Assembly: GCA_009777715.1 (NCBI GenBank)
Contig: WRLH01000003.1
Coordinates: 80,952 to 144,951, forward strand
DNA length: 64,000 bases
Direction: 5' to 3'
Origin: Lachnospiraceae bacterium
GTDB taxonomy: Bacteria; Bacillota; Clostridia; Lachnospirales; Lachnospiraceae
The translations under genes were made by a program, and so were the position numbers. How positions within the stretch are numbered: position 1 is the first letter of the stretch; every line of letters begins with the position of its first letter. This document shows positions 45,378 to 53,820 of the stretch, piece by piece. Below the pieces are notes generated by a model. It saw nothing but the letters and a program-made list of their open reading frames with translations, was not told the DNA's origin and made no database searches.

Positions 45378-45957
45378 AGAGATAACTGAAAAAACCATCT
45401 TTAAACGCCCATCTAAAAACTTGGTTCTATTTTTGCTGTTCGTTACTTTGGCAATTATCTTAGGCCCAGTCCGCATTTCAAGATGGAACAGCTTTATTTC
45501 CGGATTTGACCCCTATCTTAACAGCGAAAAATTGGTGCAAACATCAACAGTCGCCGGGCATATGTTAAGCCCCAATTACCGATCCCGGAACTACGAGGAC
45601 ACTATCGGGAGCGGCTATAAGTATACTGTTCAACTGCCCAGCCATTTAAAGTATGGAGGGCGAGTGCTTATTATTAATGATACAGGGGATTACAGGATTG
45701 AACTAAAAATATGGATGATGGGCACGCCATTTAATCCGACATTGCAATTGAACCATTTAGTAATAGGTGAATATTCCGGCAGATTAAAAGAGTATATATC
45801 AGGCGTTGATAAAAACGGAAAGCCTTTAGGCATGGATCCCACTGATAATGAAGAATCTTATCAAAACTGGCTTATGCTTTACGAAAAATACAACGAGCAA
45901 ATAAGGGAATTTTTCGCCGTTTTTGAAGAGGTATTTGGGGAGGACGTTCTTAAATGA
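45364..45957 (+). CDS. Single-pass membrane-anchored protein, copy 2
   Basis: 197 residues if started at the ATG at 45364, which overlaps the previous stop by 14 bases. One hydrophobic helix (LVLFLLFVTLAIILGPV) is followed by an exported domain with VQLPSHLKYGG, VDKNGKPLGMDP and NWLMLYEKYNEQIREFF matching copy 1 at the same places. The N-terminal thirds have diverged strongly. A tandem duplication is clear; the role is unknown. It ends seven bases from the convergent ANTAR gene with no terminator between them. Confidence 0.72.
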   Translation: MRCNEEITEKTIFKRPSKNLVLFLLFVTLAIILGPVRISRWNSFISGFDPYLNSEKLVQTSTVAGHMLSPNYRSRNYEDTIGSGYKYTVQLPSHLKYGGRVLIINDTGDYRIELKIWMMGTPFNPTLQLNHLVIGEYSGRLKEYISGVDKNGKPLGMDPTDNEESYQNWLMLYEKYNEQIREFFAVFEEVFGEDVLK

Positions 45958-45964
45958 AAAAAAA

Positions 45965-46534
45965 CTAATTCTCATAAGTTTTAATGATTCCCTCGGCGAC
46001 CTCTCTTCTGCTTTGCCGTGAATCCATCGCTTCTTTTTCGATATAGCGGTGGGCTTCTTTTTCGGTCATGTTCATATAGGAAATTAGGATTAGCTTGGCA
46101 CGGTCAATAACCCGGATATCCTCAATTTTTTGTTTTAATTTTGCGTTTTCAGCTTTTACCTTTGTCAGCCTGCTTTGGGCTGAACGCGCTAGTGTAAGCG
46201 CCGACCAAAAAATGGTTTTGTTGATTGGCTTGGCAATCGTGAGTACCCCATCGTCCTCGCAAACTGCGGAAACAGCTTCATAAAATTCCGTTTTTACCAC
46301 TAAGATAACTTGCGACGCACCTTTTGCCGCAATAAAGCGGGCCAGCATTTCCCCTGTTTCATCTTTTAGCGGCGCATTAATTAAAACGAGGTCAAAATCC
46401 CGCTCTAAAAGAAGCCGCCTTGCATCGCCACAAGAATGGATATCAACAATATGGCCAATTGAAGCAGACTTTAGTATTTCTGCAAAAAAAGCAATGTATT
46501 TTTCGTTGCTTGAAACTATCAAAGCACTATCCAT
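45965..46534 (-). CDS. ANTAR-domain antitermination regulator with degenerate receiver
   Basis: 189 residues from the ATG at 46534. Residues about 1-120 have a receiver-like fold, but the acidic pair is replaced (IVSSNEK) and Asn53 stands at the phosphoacceptor site (LVLINAPL). A coiled segment (KVKAENAKLKQKIEDI) leads to an ANTAR domain: VIDRAKLILISYMNMTEKEA then HRYIEKEAMDSRQSRREVAE. ANTAR proteins bind hexaloop RNA hairpins and prevent termination. It overlaps glnA and is the last gene of the purB transcript, whose leader has such a hairpin. Without a phosphorylation site, control is probably by ligand or protein, possibly glutamine synthetase. Confidence 0.88.
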   Translation of the reverse strand: MDSALIVSSNEKYIAFFAEILKSASIGHIVDIHSCGDARRLLLERDFDLVLINAPLKDETGEMLARFIAAKGASQVILVVKTEFYEAVSAVCEDDGVLTIAKPINKTIFWSALTLARSAQSRLTKVKAENAKLKQKIEDIRVIDRAKLILISYMNMTEKEAHRYIEKEAMDSRQSRREVAEGIIKTYEN

Positions 46535-47795
46535 TATCGCCAACTTCCAGTTTCTTTAGGTTGATATATTTATAAAGCAGCTCTTCATTAAGGGTTTGTT
46601 TGACAAAGTCGCTATTGGCGGCTAGGTTTAACGCTAAACCTAGGCTATCCGGCAAGGATTCAAGCTCTTTTGTCACATCGATGCCAGCGGTATATAAATC
46701 TGCGTCAACCGGGGCTTTCAGCTTCATTTCAGCTTCAATTCCATCAAGCCCGGCCGCGATAATCAAAGCAAAAGCAAGATAAGGATTAAGCGATGGGTCA
46801 GGTGAACGCAGTTCCATTCTGACTTTATTGCCTTTTGCCGCCGGAATCCGGATCAGCTGTGAACGGTTTTGGTGTGACCATGATATATATCTTGGGGCAT
46901 CAAATTCGCCAAACCGCTCATATGAGCTTTTAAGCGGATTTAAAAAGGCGGTCATTTCGGATATCCGCTCAAGAATCCCAGCGATAAAACTTTCCGCAAC
47001 CTTAGAATGGCCGTCATTTTTGTTTTTAAAGATATTAACCCCGTTTTGCATGAGCGAAATATTAACGTGCATCCCGCTCCCCGGAGCACCGGGCAGAGGT
47101 TTTGGCAAGAATGAAGCATAAAGGCCGTTCCTGGCCGCAATCGCCCGGACAACTGAACGGAATGTCTGGAGATTGTCCGCACTTGTCACGGCATCGCTAA
47201 ATTCAAAATCAACTTCGTTTTGGCCCGGCCCTTGCTCATGATGTGAGGTTTCGGGCTTAACATTCATTTCTTCAAGGGTCAAGCAGATCTCCCGGCGGAT
47301 ATCTTCGCCCAAATCAAGCGGATAAATATCTAAATATCCGCCTTTGTCAAAAGGAATCTCCGTTTGTTCACCGTTTTCATCGGTTTTAAACAAATAAAAC
47401 TCGCATTCTGCGCCGATTTTGACGAAATATCCTAGTTTTTCTGCCCGCTTAACTACTTGTTTTAATAAAATCCTGCCATCATGCAAAAATAATGAGCCGT
47501 CAGGGTTTTTTATCTCGCAGTAAAAACGCGCAACCCGGCCCGGCCCTGGCCGCCACGGCAAAATCGCTAATGTCGCAGGGTCGGGGAATAAAAATAAATC
47601 CGAGCGGGTGACATCACGAAAACCAAGGATTGAATGGGCATCAAAGGATATTCCTATTTCAAAAGCCGATTCAAGCTGATCCGCCATAATCGAAATATTT
47701 TTTTGCGTCCCCAAAATGTCACAAAAGGTAAGCCTTATAAATTTTATGTCATTTTCTTTGATAAATTCGATAACTTCAATTGCCGTGCTATCCAT
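46527..47795 (-). CDS. glnA: Glutamine synthetase type I
   Basis: 422 residues. FIRLTFCDILGTQKN, AECEFYLF, SHHEQGPGQNEVDFEF, GSGMHVNISL and NRSQLIRIPA mark the GSI family; the length suggests the shorter alpha type without an adenylylation loop. It makes glutamine from glutamate and ammonia. It lies 11 bases after glmS and overlaps the ANTAR gene, an arrangement that suggests the regulator may sense this enzyme or its product. A GSIII is encoded at 2.5 kb. Confidence 0.95.
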   Translation of the reverse strand: MDSTAIEVIEFIKENDIKFIRLTFCDILGTQKNISIMADQLESAFEIGISFDAHSILGFRDVTRSDLFLFPDPATLAILPWRPGPGRVARFYCEIKNPDGSLFLHDGRILLKQVVKRAEKLGYFVKIGAECEFYLFKTDENGEQTEIPFDKGGYLDIYPLDLGEDIRREICLTLEEMNVKPETSHHEQGPGQNEVDFEFSDAVTSADNLQTFRSVVRAIAARNGLYASFLPKPLPGAPGSGMHVNISLMQNGVNIFKNKNDGHSKVAESFIAGILERISEMTAFLNPLKSSYERFGEFDAPRYISWSHQNRSQLIRIPAAKGNKVRMELRSPDPSLNPYLAFALIIAAGLDGIEAEMKLKAPVDADLYTAGIDVTKELESLPDSLGLALNLAANSDFVKQTLNEELLYKYINLKKLEVGDNG

Positions 47796-47806
47796 ATTTT
47801 TCTCCT

Positions 47807-49618
47807 TTATTCTACGGTCACGCTTTTGGCCAGATTCCGCGGTTTATCAATATCAAGGCCTTTGTTGGCGGCTACGTAATAGCTGAAAAGCTGCAAAATA
47901 ATCACGGAAAGTGACGGCGAAAACAGTTCATTGCCTTCCGGAAGCTTGATAAACTTAAGCCGCTTGTCAGCTTGTGTTTCTTCTTGGCTGCTGATTAAAA
48001 GGACATTGGCTTTCCTGCTTACTACCTGCTCAATATTGCTCATGCTTTTTAGGTATAATCTTTCACAATTCGCCAGCGCGACCACCAAAGTATTTTCTTC
48101 AAGCAGGGAAATTGTGCCATGTTTTAATTCCCCGCCCGCATATGCTTCTGAATGGATATATGATATTTCCTTAAGCTTTAGTGAACCTTCCAAAGCAATG
48201 GCATAATCGATATTGCGGCCGATAAAAAAGATGCTTTTGTAGCCAACGCAAACCGAGGCATATTTCTGGATATCATCAACGTGCAAAAAAATGCTGGCTA
48301 TTTTTTCCGGCAAGGCTTCAATTTCCATCAGTAACTCATTTTGATCGGCATTTGCCAGTTTGCCCATTTTGGAAGCAAAACGGATTGCCAAAAGATAAAG
48401 CAAAATTAGCTGGGTGGAAAAAGCTTTTGTCGTTGCAACCGCAATTTCCGGCCCGGCCTGGGTATAAATGCAAAAATCCGCTTCCTTTGCCAGCGTGCTG
48501 CCAACAACATTCACAATGGCCAGCGTACTGGCCCCTTTCGATTTCGCTTCCCGCATTGCGGCAATTGTATCGGCTGTTTCGCCGGATTGGCTTATCAAAA
48601 TAACAAAGGTTTTATCGTCAATTACGGCATCCTTATAGCGAAATTCGCTGGCAAGCTCAACCTCAATTGATGAAAAACGGCATAAGCGTTCAAAAACATA
48701 TTTCGCCACAACTCCGGCATTATAAGCAGAACCGCAAGCAGTTATGACAATTTTATCATAAGCAATGATATTTATTTCATCAATGATTGCTTTGTTTGCT
48801 CCGTTAACCGCTGAATTAATCGTATCGCGGACTACCTTGGGCTGCTCCATGATTTCTTTGAGCATAAAATGCGGATAACCGCCCTTTTCGGCACTATCGG
48901 CACTCCAAGTGATGGTTTCGGGCATTTTGGAAATTGGCTCTTTGTCAATGCTAAAAAAAGCAACACTATCCTTTTTAAGGACGGTAATTTCTTTGTCCTC
49001 AAGATAATAAATCTGGTTCGTATGTTTTAAAACGGCCGGGACATCAGAAGCAATGAAGTTTCCGTTTGCGGCAATTCCGATAATCAAAGGATTGTCTTTT
49101 TTGATGGCAATTAAGACATCCGGGTCGTCTAGGCTCATGATTCCAAGGGCATAAGAACCCTCAAGGGCATTGGAAACGCGGATCACCGTCTCAAGCAAAT
49201 CACCGCGATAATAATACTCGGCCAGCTGGGCAACTACCTCGCTGTCAGTTTGCGAAGCAAACTTTGCCCCTTTTTGCTCCAAACGTTCTTTCAGCTGTTT
49301 GTAATTTTCAATAATGCCATTGTGGACAACGGCTATTTTGCTTTTGCTCCCAACATGGGGATGGGAATTGATGTCCGAGGGTTCACCGTGAGTGGCCCAC
49401 CGGGTATGGCCGATTCCCATTGTCGCCGACCTTGGGTTTTCCTTAAGCTTTTGATCAAGTGCCGCCAAACGGCCCTTTTGCTTTACGATATCAAAGCCGT
49501 CTTTTCCATAAATCGCTATTCCGGCTGAATCATATCCTCTGTATTCAAGCTTTTTAAGCCCCTCAACAATAATTGGGACCGCGTTTTCACTGCCAATATA
49601 ACCGATTATTCCGCACAT
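47807..49618 (-). CDS. glmS: Glucosamine-6-phosphate synthase
   Basis: 603 residues from the ATG at 49618, which places the catalytic Cys at position 2 (MCGIIGYIGSENAVP); longer upstream in-frame starts would bury it. LEYRGYDSAG, GHTRWATHGEP and two sugar isomerase domains (ISQSGETADT, KELSYIH-like region, C-terminal LAKSVTVE) follow. It makes glucosamine-6-phosphate from fructose-6-phosphate and glutamine. I see no glmS ribozyme core in the 90-base upstream gap, which holds two small palindromes. Confidence 0.95.
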   Translation of the reverse strand: MCGIIGYIGSENAVPIIVEGLKKLEYRGYDSAGIAIYGKDGFDIVKQKGRLAALDQKLKENPRSATMGIGHTRWATHGEPSDINSHPHVGSKSKIAVVHNGIIENYKQLKERLEQKGAKFASQTDSEVVAQLAEYYYRGDLLETVIRVSNALEGSYALGIMSLDDPDVLIAIKKDNPLIIGIAANGNFIASDVPAVLKHTNQIYYLEDKEITVLKKDSVAFFSIDKEPISKMPETITWSADSAEKGGYPHFMLKEIMEQPKVVRDTINSAVNGANKAIIDEINIIAYDKIVITACGSAYNAGVVAKYVFERLCRFSSIEVELASEFRYKDAVIDDKTFVILISQSGETADTIAAMREAKSKGASTLAIVNVVGSTLAKEADFCIYTQAGPEIAVATTKAFSTQLILLYLLAIRFASKMGKLANADQNELLMEIEALPEKIASIFLHVDDIQKYASVCVGYKSIFFIGRNIDYAIALEGSLKLKEISYIHSEAYAGGELKHGTISLLEENTLVVALANCERLYLKSMSNIEQVVSRKANVLLISSQEETQADKRLKFIKLPEGNELFSPSLSVIILQLFSYYVAANKGLDIDKPRNLAKSVTVE

Positions 49619-49668
49619 AATAATCACCATGCCTTTATTTTGGGCCGTTAGGCACAATATTTGCAAAC

Positions 49669-49707
49669 CGAATCATAGATTCGTTTTCGAAAGATTTATC
49701 TTTCGAA
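49669..49707. repeat. Two adjacent palindromes upstream of glmS
   Basis: CGAATC-ATA-GATTCG (49669-49683) and a 22-bp perfect palindrome TTCGAAAGAT..ATCTTTCGAA (49686-49707) fill the gap between the aminotransferase and glmS genes. The first resembles the CGAATCATGATTCG palindrome upstream of the XRE gene at 63.7 kb. No U tract follows. Confidence 0.6.
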
Positions 49708-49708
49708 T

Positions 49709-50881
49709 TTACCCCTCTTTTTTTAGGGTATTGATAAATGCTTGGATTCGTGATAATGCTTCCCTGATATTTTCAAGCGAATATGCGTAGCAAATACGGA
49801 CAAAACCTTCGCCGCATTCGCCAAAGGCAGGCCCTGGCACAATCGCTAAACGCTGTTCCTTAAGCAGCCTTATGCAAAACTCCTCGGAGCTAAGGCCAAA
49901 GCTTTTAATCGAGGGGAATAAATAAAATGCCCCGCGTGATTCAAAGCAATCAATGCCCATTTTCCAAAATTCATCAAGCATGAAGCGGCGGCGGAGATCA
50001 TATTCGGCTTTCATTTCCTTAACCTCCTCATCGCAACTCCTTAAAGCGCAAATCCCAGCGTGTTGGGCGTTAGTTGGCGCGCACATAATGACATATTGAT
50101 GAATTTTTATCATTTCGGCTATGATTTCCTCCGGCCCGCAAGCATAACCAAGCCGCCAGCCTGTCATCGCAAAAGCTTTTGAAAAGCCATTAAGTAAGAT
50201 TGTTCTTTCATACATTCCGGGCAAGGAAGCAATGCTAACATGGGCTTCGTCGCCGTAAGTAAGCTCAGCATATATTTCATCGCTGATAACCAGTATTTCA
50301 TGCTTCCTTAATAAGTCAGCAACTGCTTCAATGTCTTTCCGCTCCATGATTGCCCCGGTCGGGTTGCTAGGATAACTAATCAGGATGGCTTTGGTTTTTT
50401 CCGTAATCCGCATTTCGATGTCCTCCGGTTTGACCCGGAAGTTGTTTTCGGCACTGGTTGGGATTGTCACCGGGACTCCGCCAGCCATCAAAACACAAGG
50501 CCGGTATGAGACATAACAAGGCTCAACAACTAACACCTCATCACCCGGATTTAAAATCGCCCGTAAGGCAACATCTATGCCCTCGCTTGCGCCAACCGTA
50601 ATCAAAATCTGCTGGTTCGGGTCATAATTTACGTCATATTTTCGTGATAAATACCTGCTGATTTCGTTGCGTAATTCTAAAAGGCCAACATTTGAGGTGT
50701 ATTTTGTCCCTTGGCTTTCAAGCGTTCTGACCGCCTCTTCCCTAATGCTAAGGGGAGTCGCAAAATCCGGCTCGCCAACACTTAAGGAAATAATATCTTT
50801 CATTTCCGCAGCTATGTCAAAAAATTTACGGATTCCGGAATAGGGTAAATCGCGGATATTTTGGGCAATAAATGATTTCAT
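49709..50881 (-). CDS. Class I aminotransferase, aspartate aminotransferase type
   Basis: 390 residues. IISLSVGEPDFATP, SYPSNPTGAIM and the PLP lysine motif NGFSKAFAMTGWRLGYACG place it in the fold-type I AspC/PatA group. Substrate cannot be fixed from sequence, but its position behind purB and purA, both in the aspartate branch of AMP synthesis, makes interconversion of glutamate and aspartate the likely role. AGAAAGG lies upstream with a long spacer; purA ends 17 bases earlier. Confidence 0.85.
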   Translation of the reverse strand: MKSFIAQNIRDLPYSGIRKFFDIAAEMKDIISLSVGEPDFATPLSIREEAVRTLESQGTKYTSNVGLLELRNEISRYLSRKYDVNYDPNQQILITVGASEGIDVALRAILNPGDEVLVVEPCYVSYRPCVLMAGGVPVTIPTSAENNFRVKPEDIEMRITEKTKAILISYPSNPTGAIMERKDIEAVADLLRKHEILVISDEIYAELTYGDEAHVSIASLPGMYERTILLNGFSKAFAMTGWRLGYACGPEEIIAEMIKIHQYVIMCAPTNAQHAGICALRSCDEEVKEMKAEYDLRRRFMLDEFWKMGIDCFESRGAFYLFPSIKSFGLSSEEFCIRLLKEQRLAIVPGPAFGECGEGFVRICYAYSLENIREALSRIQAFINTLKKEG

Positions 50882-50898
50882 TAATATACCAGCCTTTC

Positions 50899-52173
50899 TT
50901 AGGACATTTCTATATAATCTTCCCTTCCCGCCCCGACTGACACATATTTGATGGGGCAGCCAACCGCTTTTTCAATAAACCGGATATAGCTTAACGCGCT
51001 GCTTGGCAGCTCTTCTGCTTTACGGCATTTCGAGATATCAGTTTTGAAACCATCCACATATTCATAAATGGGCTTTGCCCGGTAAAGCTTATCTCCGATG
51101 ACAAAATGGTCTTTTATGATACCGTCAATCTCATAAGCGACACAAACGGGAATCTTATCAAGATATGATAACACATCAAGCTTGGTTAATGCAAGTTCAT
51201 CAGCTCCTTGGATTTTTACCCCATATTTGCTTGCCGGAATGTCAAATGCGCCAACCCGTCTCGCCCGGCCTGTGGCTGCGCCAAATTCTGCCCCGGCTTC
51301 GCGTAAAAGCTTTGCTTCCTGGCCAGACGCTTCCACCGTAAACGGCCCTTCGCCGACACAGCTTGAGTAAGCTTTCATTACCCCAATTGTCCGGTCGGTT
51401 TTTAATCCGGGGATTCCTGCCCCGATTGTCGCATAAGCAGCCAAGGTCTGGGACGAGGTCGTAAATGGATAAATGCCGTAGTCAATATCCCTAAGCGCCC
51501 CTAGCTGTGCTTCAAAAAGGATATTTTGCCCTTTATCAGCCGCCTCATACAAATAATCAGTCGTATTGCTGATAAAAGGAAAAAGCGGAGTGCCATACTG
51601 ATGAAGCCATGCCATTGTTTCCTCTAAGTCAACCATGTTCTTTTTGCCAAACTTAGCCAGGGTAAAATTCTTCCATTCAATAAAATCTGAAAGCTTGGTT
51701 CTTAGGCTTAAAAAATCGGCTAAATCACTAATCCTGATTCCTTTTTTCATATATTTGTCGCCGTAAACAGGGGCAATTCCGCGTTTTGTCGAGCCGTACT
51801 TTTTATCGCCGAGGCGTTTTTCTTCAAGCCCATCTTGGCTTTTGTGGCAGGGCAAGCAGATAAAAGCGTTTTCGCTGATTTTTAAGTTATCAGGGGTGAT
51901 TTTAATGCCTTTCTCTTTTAAGGTATTGATTTCACCATTTAAGTGTTCAAGGTCAATTACCATTCCGCCCCCCATGACGTTTGTTATTTTGTCCCGTAGA
52001 ATGCCTGACGGAAGCAGGTTTAAAATGAACTTACCCTTGTCATTGATAACGGTATGCCCGGCGTTATTTCCGCCTTGATATCGGCAAATCACATCATATC
52101 TTTCTGAAAGCAGGTCAACCATCCTGCCTTTTCCCTCATCACCCCAATTTATTCCGGCAATTACTGTCAGCAT
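50899..52173 (-). CDS. purA: Adenylosuccinate synthase
   Basis: 424 residues. The N-terminal GINWGDEGKGRMVDLLS and GGNNAGHTV, and later GAATGRARRVGAFD, are family signatures. It adds aspartate to IMP with GTP, giving adenylosuccinate for PurB. It lies 10 bases after purB; TAGGAGG precedes the start. Confidence 0.95.
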   Translation of the reverse strand: MLTVIAGINWGDEGKGRMVDLLSERYDVICRYQGGNNAGHTVINDKGKFILNLLPSGILRDKITNVMGGGMVIDLEHLNGEINTLKEKGIKITPDNLKISENAFICLPCHKSQDGLEEKRLGDKKYGSTKRGIAPVYGDKYMKKGIRISDLADFLSLRTKLSDFIEWKNFTLAKFGKKNMVDLEETMAWLHQYGTPLFPFISNTTDYLYEAADKGQNILFEAQLGALRDIDYGIYPFTTSSQTLAAYATIGAGIPGLKTDRTIGVMKAYSSCVGEGPFTVEASGQEAKLLREAGAEFGAATGRARRVGAFDIPASKYGVKIQGADELALTKLDVLSYLDKIPVCVAYEIDGIIKDHFVIGDKLYRAKPIYEYVDGFKTDISKCRKAEELPSSALSYIRFIEKAVGCPIKYVSVGAGREDYIEMS

Positions 52174-52183
52174 TTTTTTCCTC

Positions 52184-53611
52184 CTAAACTTTTATTTTTA
52201 TGTCAATGCCCAATTGGTCTTGGTAAGCTAAAAGAATCAGCTTGATTTCCAGAAGAAATTCCTCGGTCTGCTCCTTTGCCCGCCCGGTAAACAAATCAGC
52301 AACCAGCAGCCGCTTTAATTCCTCGCTAGTCAAACAAAAAGCCTCGTCATTTAAGATCCGGTCAATCAAATCATTTTCTTTGCCTAATTCTTTAATCCTC
52401 AAGGCTGCGTCTAGCGAATGGACGCGAATCCGCTCATGTAATAATTGCCTGTCACCGCCCTTATTTACGCAGTGCATCAAAATATTTTCGGTGGCAATGA
52501 ATGGAAGCTCTTCATCTAAATGCTTTTTAATCATTTTGGGGTAAACCTTAAGGCCGCTGATGACATTGATATAAAGGGACAGAATCGCGTCAACGCCAAG
52601 GAAAGCCTCCGGAATCGATATCCGCCGATTCGCCGAATCATCAAGCGTCCGCTCAAACCACTGCGAGCTTGCGGTAAAAGCAGGATTGATGGCGCCGATT
52701 ATCACATACCTTGCCAAGGAAGCAATCCGTTCACTCCGCATGGGATTCCGCTTATATGCCATTGCCGATGAACCAACCTGATTGTTTTCAAAAGGCTCAT
52801 CAACTTCTTTTAAGTGTGACAAAAGGCGGATATCATTGGAAAATTTGGCCGCGCTTTGGGCAATGCCCGATAGGACGGACAAAATATAATAATCAATTTT
52901 CCGTGAATAGGTCTGGCTGCTTAGGGGATATGTTTCATCAAAGCCAAGCTTTGCCGCAATTTTTTCTTCCAGTTGCTTTACTTTGTGATGGTCGTTATCA
53001 AATAAGGCCAGAAAGCTTGCTTGCGTCCCGGTTGTGCCTTTACAGCCAAGCAGCTTTAAATTGTTGCAAGCAAATTCAAGCTGATTAAGATCAAACAATA
53101 AATCTTGCAGCCATAACGCGGCCCTTTTCCCCAGCGTTGACGGCTGTGCTGGCTGAAAATGGGTATATGAAAGGCAAGGCAGGGCTTTATGCTCTGCGGC
53201 AAAATCGGCCAGCTTAGCAATAAGATTAACCAGCATTTTTTTAATCAGGTTTAACGCTAAACGTTGCAAAATAATGTCGGTATTGTCGCCGACATAACAA
53301 GAAGTTGCCCCCAGATGGATAATCGGCTTTGCTTTTGGGCATTGCTCGCAATAAGCGTAAATATGCGCCATTACGTCATGCCTTAGCTCGGCTTCATATC
53401 TTGCGGCCGCCTCATAATTTATGGCGTCAGCATTTTCTTTCATTTCGTCAATTTGCTCCTGCTTGATGTTAAGCCCAAGTTCCATCTGGCTTTCAGCAAG
53501 GGCAATCCAGAGCTTGCGCCATGTCGAAAATTTGCTGTCATCAGAGAAAATAGCTTGCATTTCATGACTTGCGTATCTTTTACATAAAGGGTTTTCGTAA
53601 CTGTCCTGCAT
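52184..53611 (-). CDS. purB: Adenylosuccinate lyase
   Basis: About 475 residues from the ATG at 53611 or the adjacent one at 53614; two further in-frame upstream codons are less likely. The signature GSSAMAYKRNPMRSERIASL is intact, with HLGATSCYVGDNTD upstream. It cleaves SAICAR and adenylosuccinate, releasing fumarate. It is the first gene of the purB-purA-aminotransferase-glmS-glnA-ANTAR transcript and is preceded by a hexaloop/terminator leader. Confidence 0.94.
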   Translation of the reverse strand: MQDSYENPLCKRYASHEMQAIFSDDSKFSTWRKLWIALAESQMELGLNIKQEQIDEMKENADAINYEAAARYEAELRHDVMAHIYAYCEQCPKAKPIIHLGATSCYVGDNTDIILQRLALNLIKKMLVNLIAKLADFAAEHKALPCLSYTHFQPAQPSTLGKRAALWLQDLLFDLNQLEFACNNLKLLGCKGTTGTQASFLALFDNDHHKVKQLEEKIAAKLGFDETYPLSSQTYSRKIDYYILSVLSGIAQSAAKFSNDIRLLSHLKEVDEPFENNQVGSSAMAYKRNPMRSERIASLARYVIIGAINPAFTASSQWFERTLDDSANRRISIPEAFLGVDAILSLYINVISGLKVYPKMIKKHLDEELPFIATENILMHCVNKGGDRQLLHERIRVHSLDAALRIKELGKENDLIDRILNDEAFCLTSEELKRLLVADLFTGRAKEQTEEFLLEIKLILLAYQDQLGIDIKIKV

Positions 53612-53640
53612 CATAATAACCATGACCTTTCCATAATAAA

Positions 53641-53700
53641 AAAAATAAAAACAAAGACATTCATTGATATGCAAAATACATATCCACGAACGCCTTTGTT
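53641..53700 (-). terminator. Conditional intrinsic terminator, purB leader
   Basis: A 15-bp outer stem plus a 6-7 bp inner stem, followed by UUUUAUUUUU-type sequence. It is mutually exclusive with the AAAGGC hexaloop hairpin. Confidence 0.75.
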
Positions 53701-53703
53701 CAC
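53650..53703 (-). promoter_or_regulatory. ANTAR-type hexaloop leader of purB with overlapping terminator
   Basis: GUGAAC-AAAGGC-GUUCGU (53703-53686) is a 6-bp stem with hexaloop AAAGGC (A1, G4). The alternative fold pairs AACAAAGGCGUUCGU (53700-53686) with AUGAAUGUCUUUGUU (53664-53650) and is topped by a second helix GAUAUG/CAUAUC. It is followed by a long U-rich run. The two folds share the loop and 3' arm. The regulator that should bind it is encoded at the end of this same transcript, implying autoregulation. Confidence 0.77.
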
Positions 53704-53712
53704 TCTTTCTTT

Positions 53713-53741
53713 ATTTTATAATTAAAATCCTTGGTTGTCAA
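53713..53741 (-). promoter_or_regulatory. Promoter of the purB operon
   Basis: TTGACA (53741-53736), 17-bp spacer, TAAAAT (53718-53713) on the minus strand. The start is expected near 53706, directly before the hexaloop hairpin. Confidence 0.8.
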
Positions 53742-53757
53742 GAAATGAAAATTAGGA

Positions 53758-53786
53758 TTGAATTTTTATAAAAACCGTATTATAAT
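53758..53786 (+). promoter_or_regulatory. Promoter of the pst operon
   Basis: TTGAAT (53758-53763), 17-bp spacer, TATAAT (53781-53786) on the plus strand, divergent from the purB promoter with about 16 bp between the two -35 boxes. I see no clear Pho box. Confidence 0.7.
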
Positions 53787-53820
53787 GTATCAGAATTTAT
53801 AAATCAGTTTGGATGAAGCA

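Noticed and set aside
49619..49708. glmS ribozyme or riboswitch upstream of glmS
   Set aside because: The gap is only 90 bases and contains two simple palindromes but nothing resembling the conserved glmS ribozyme core.
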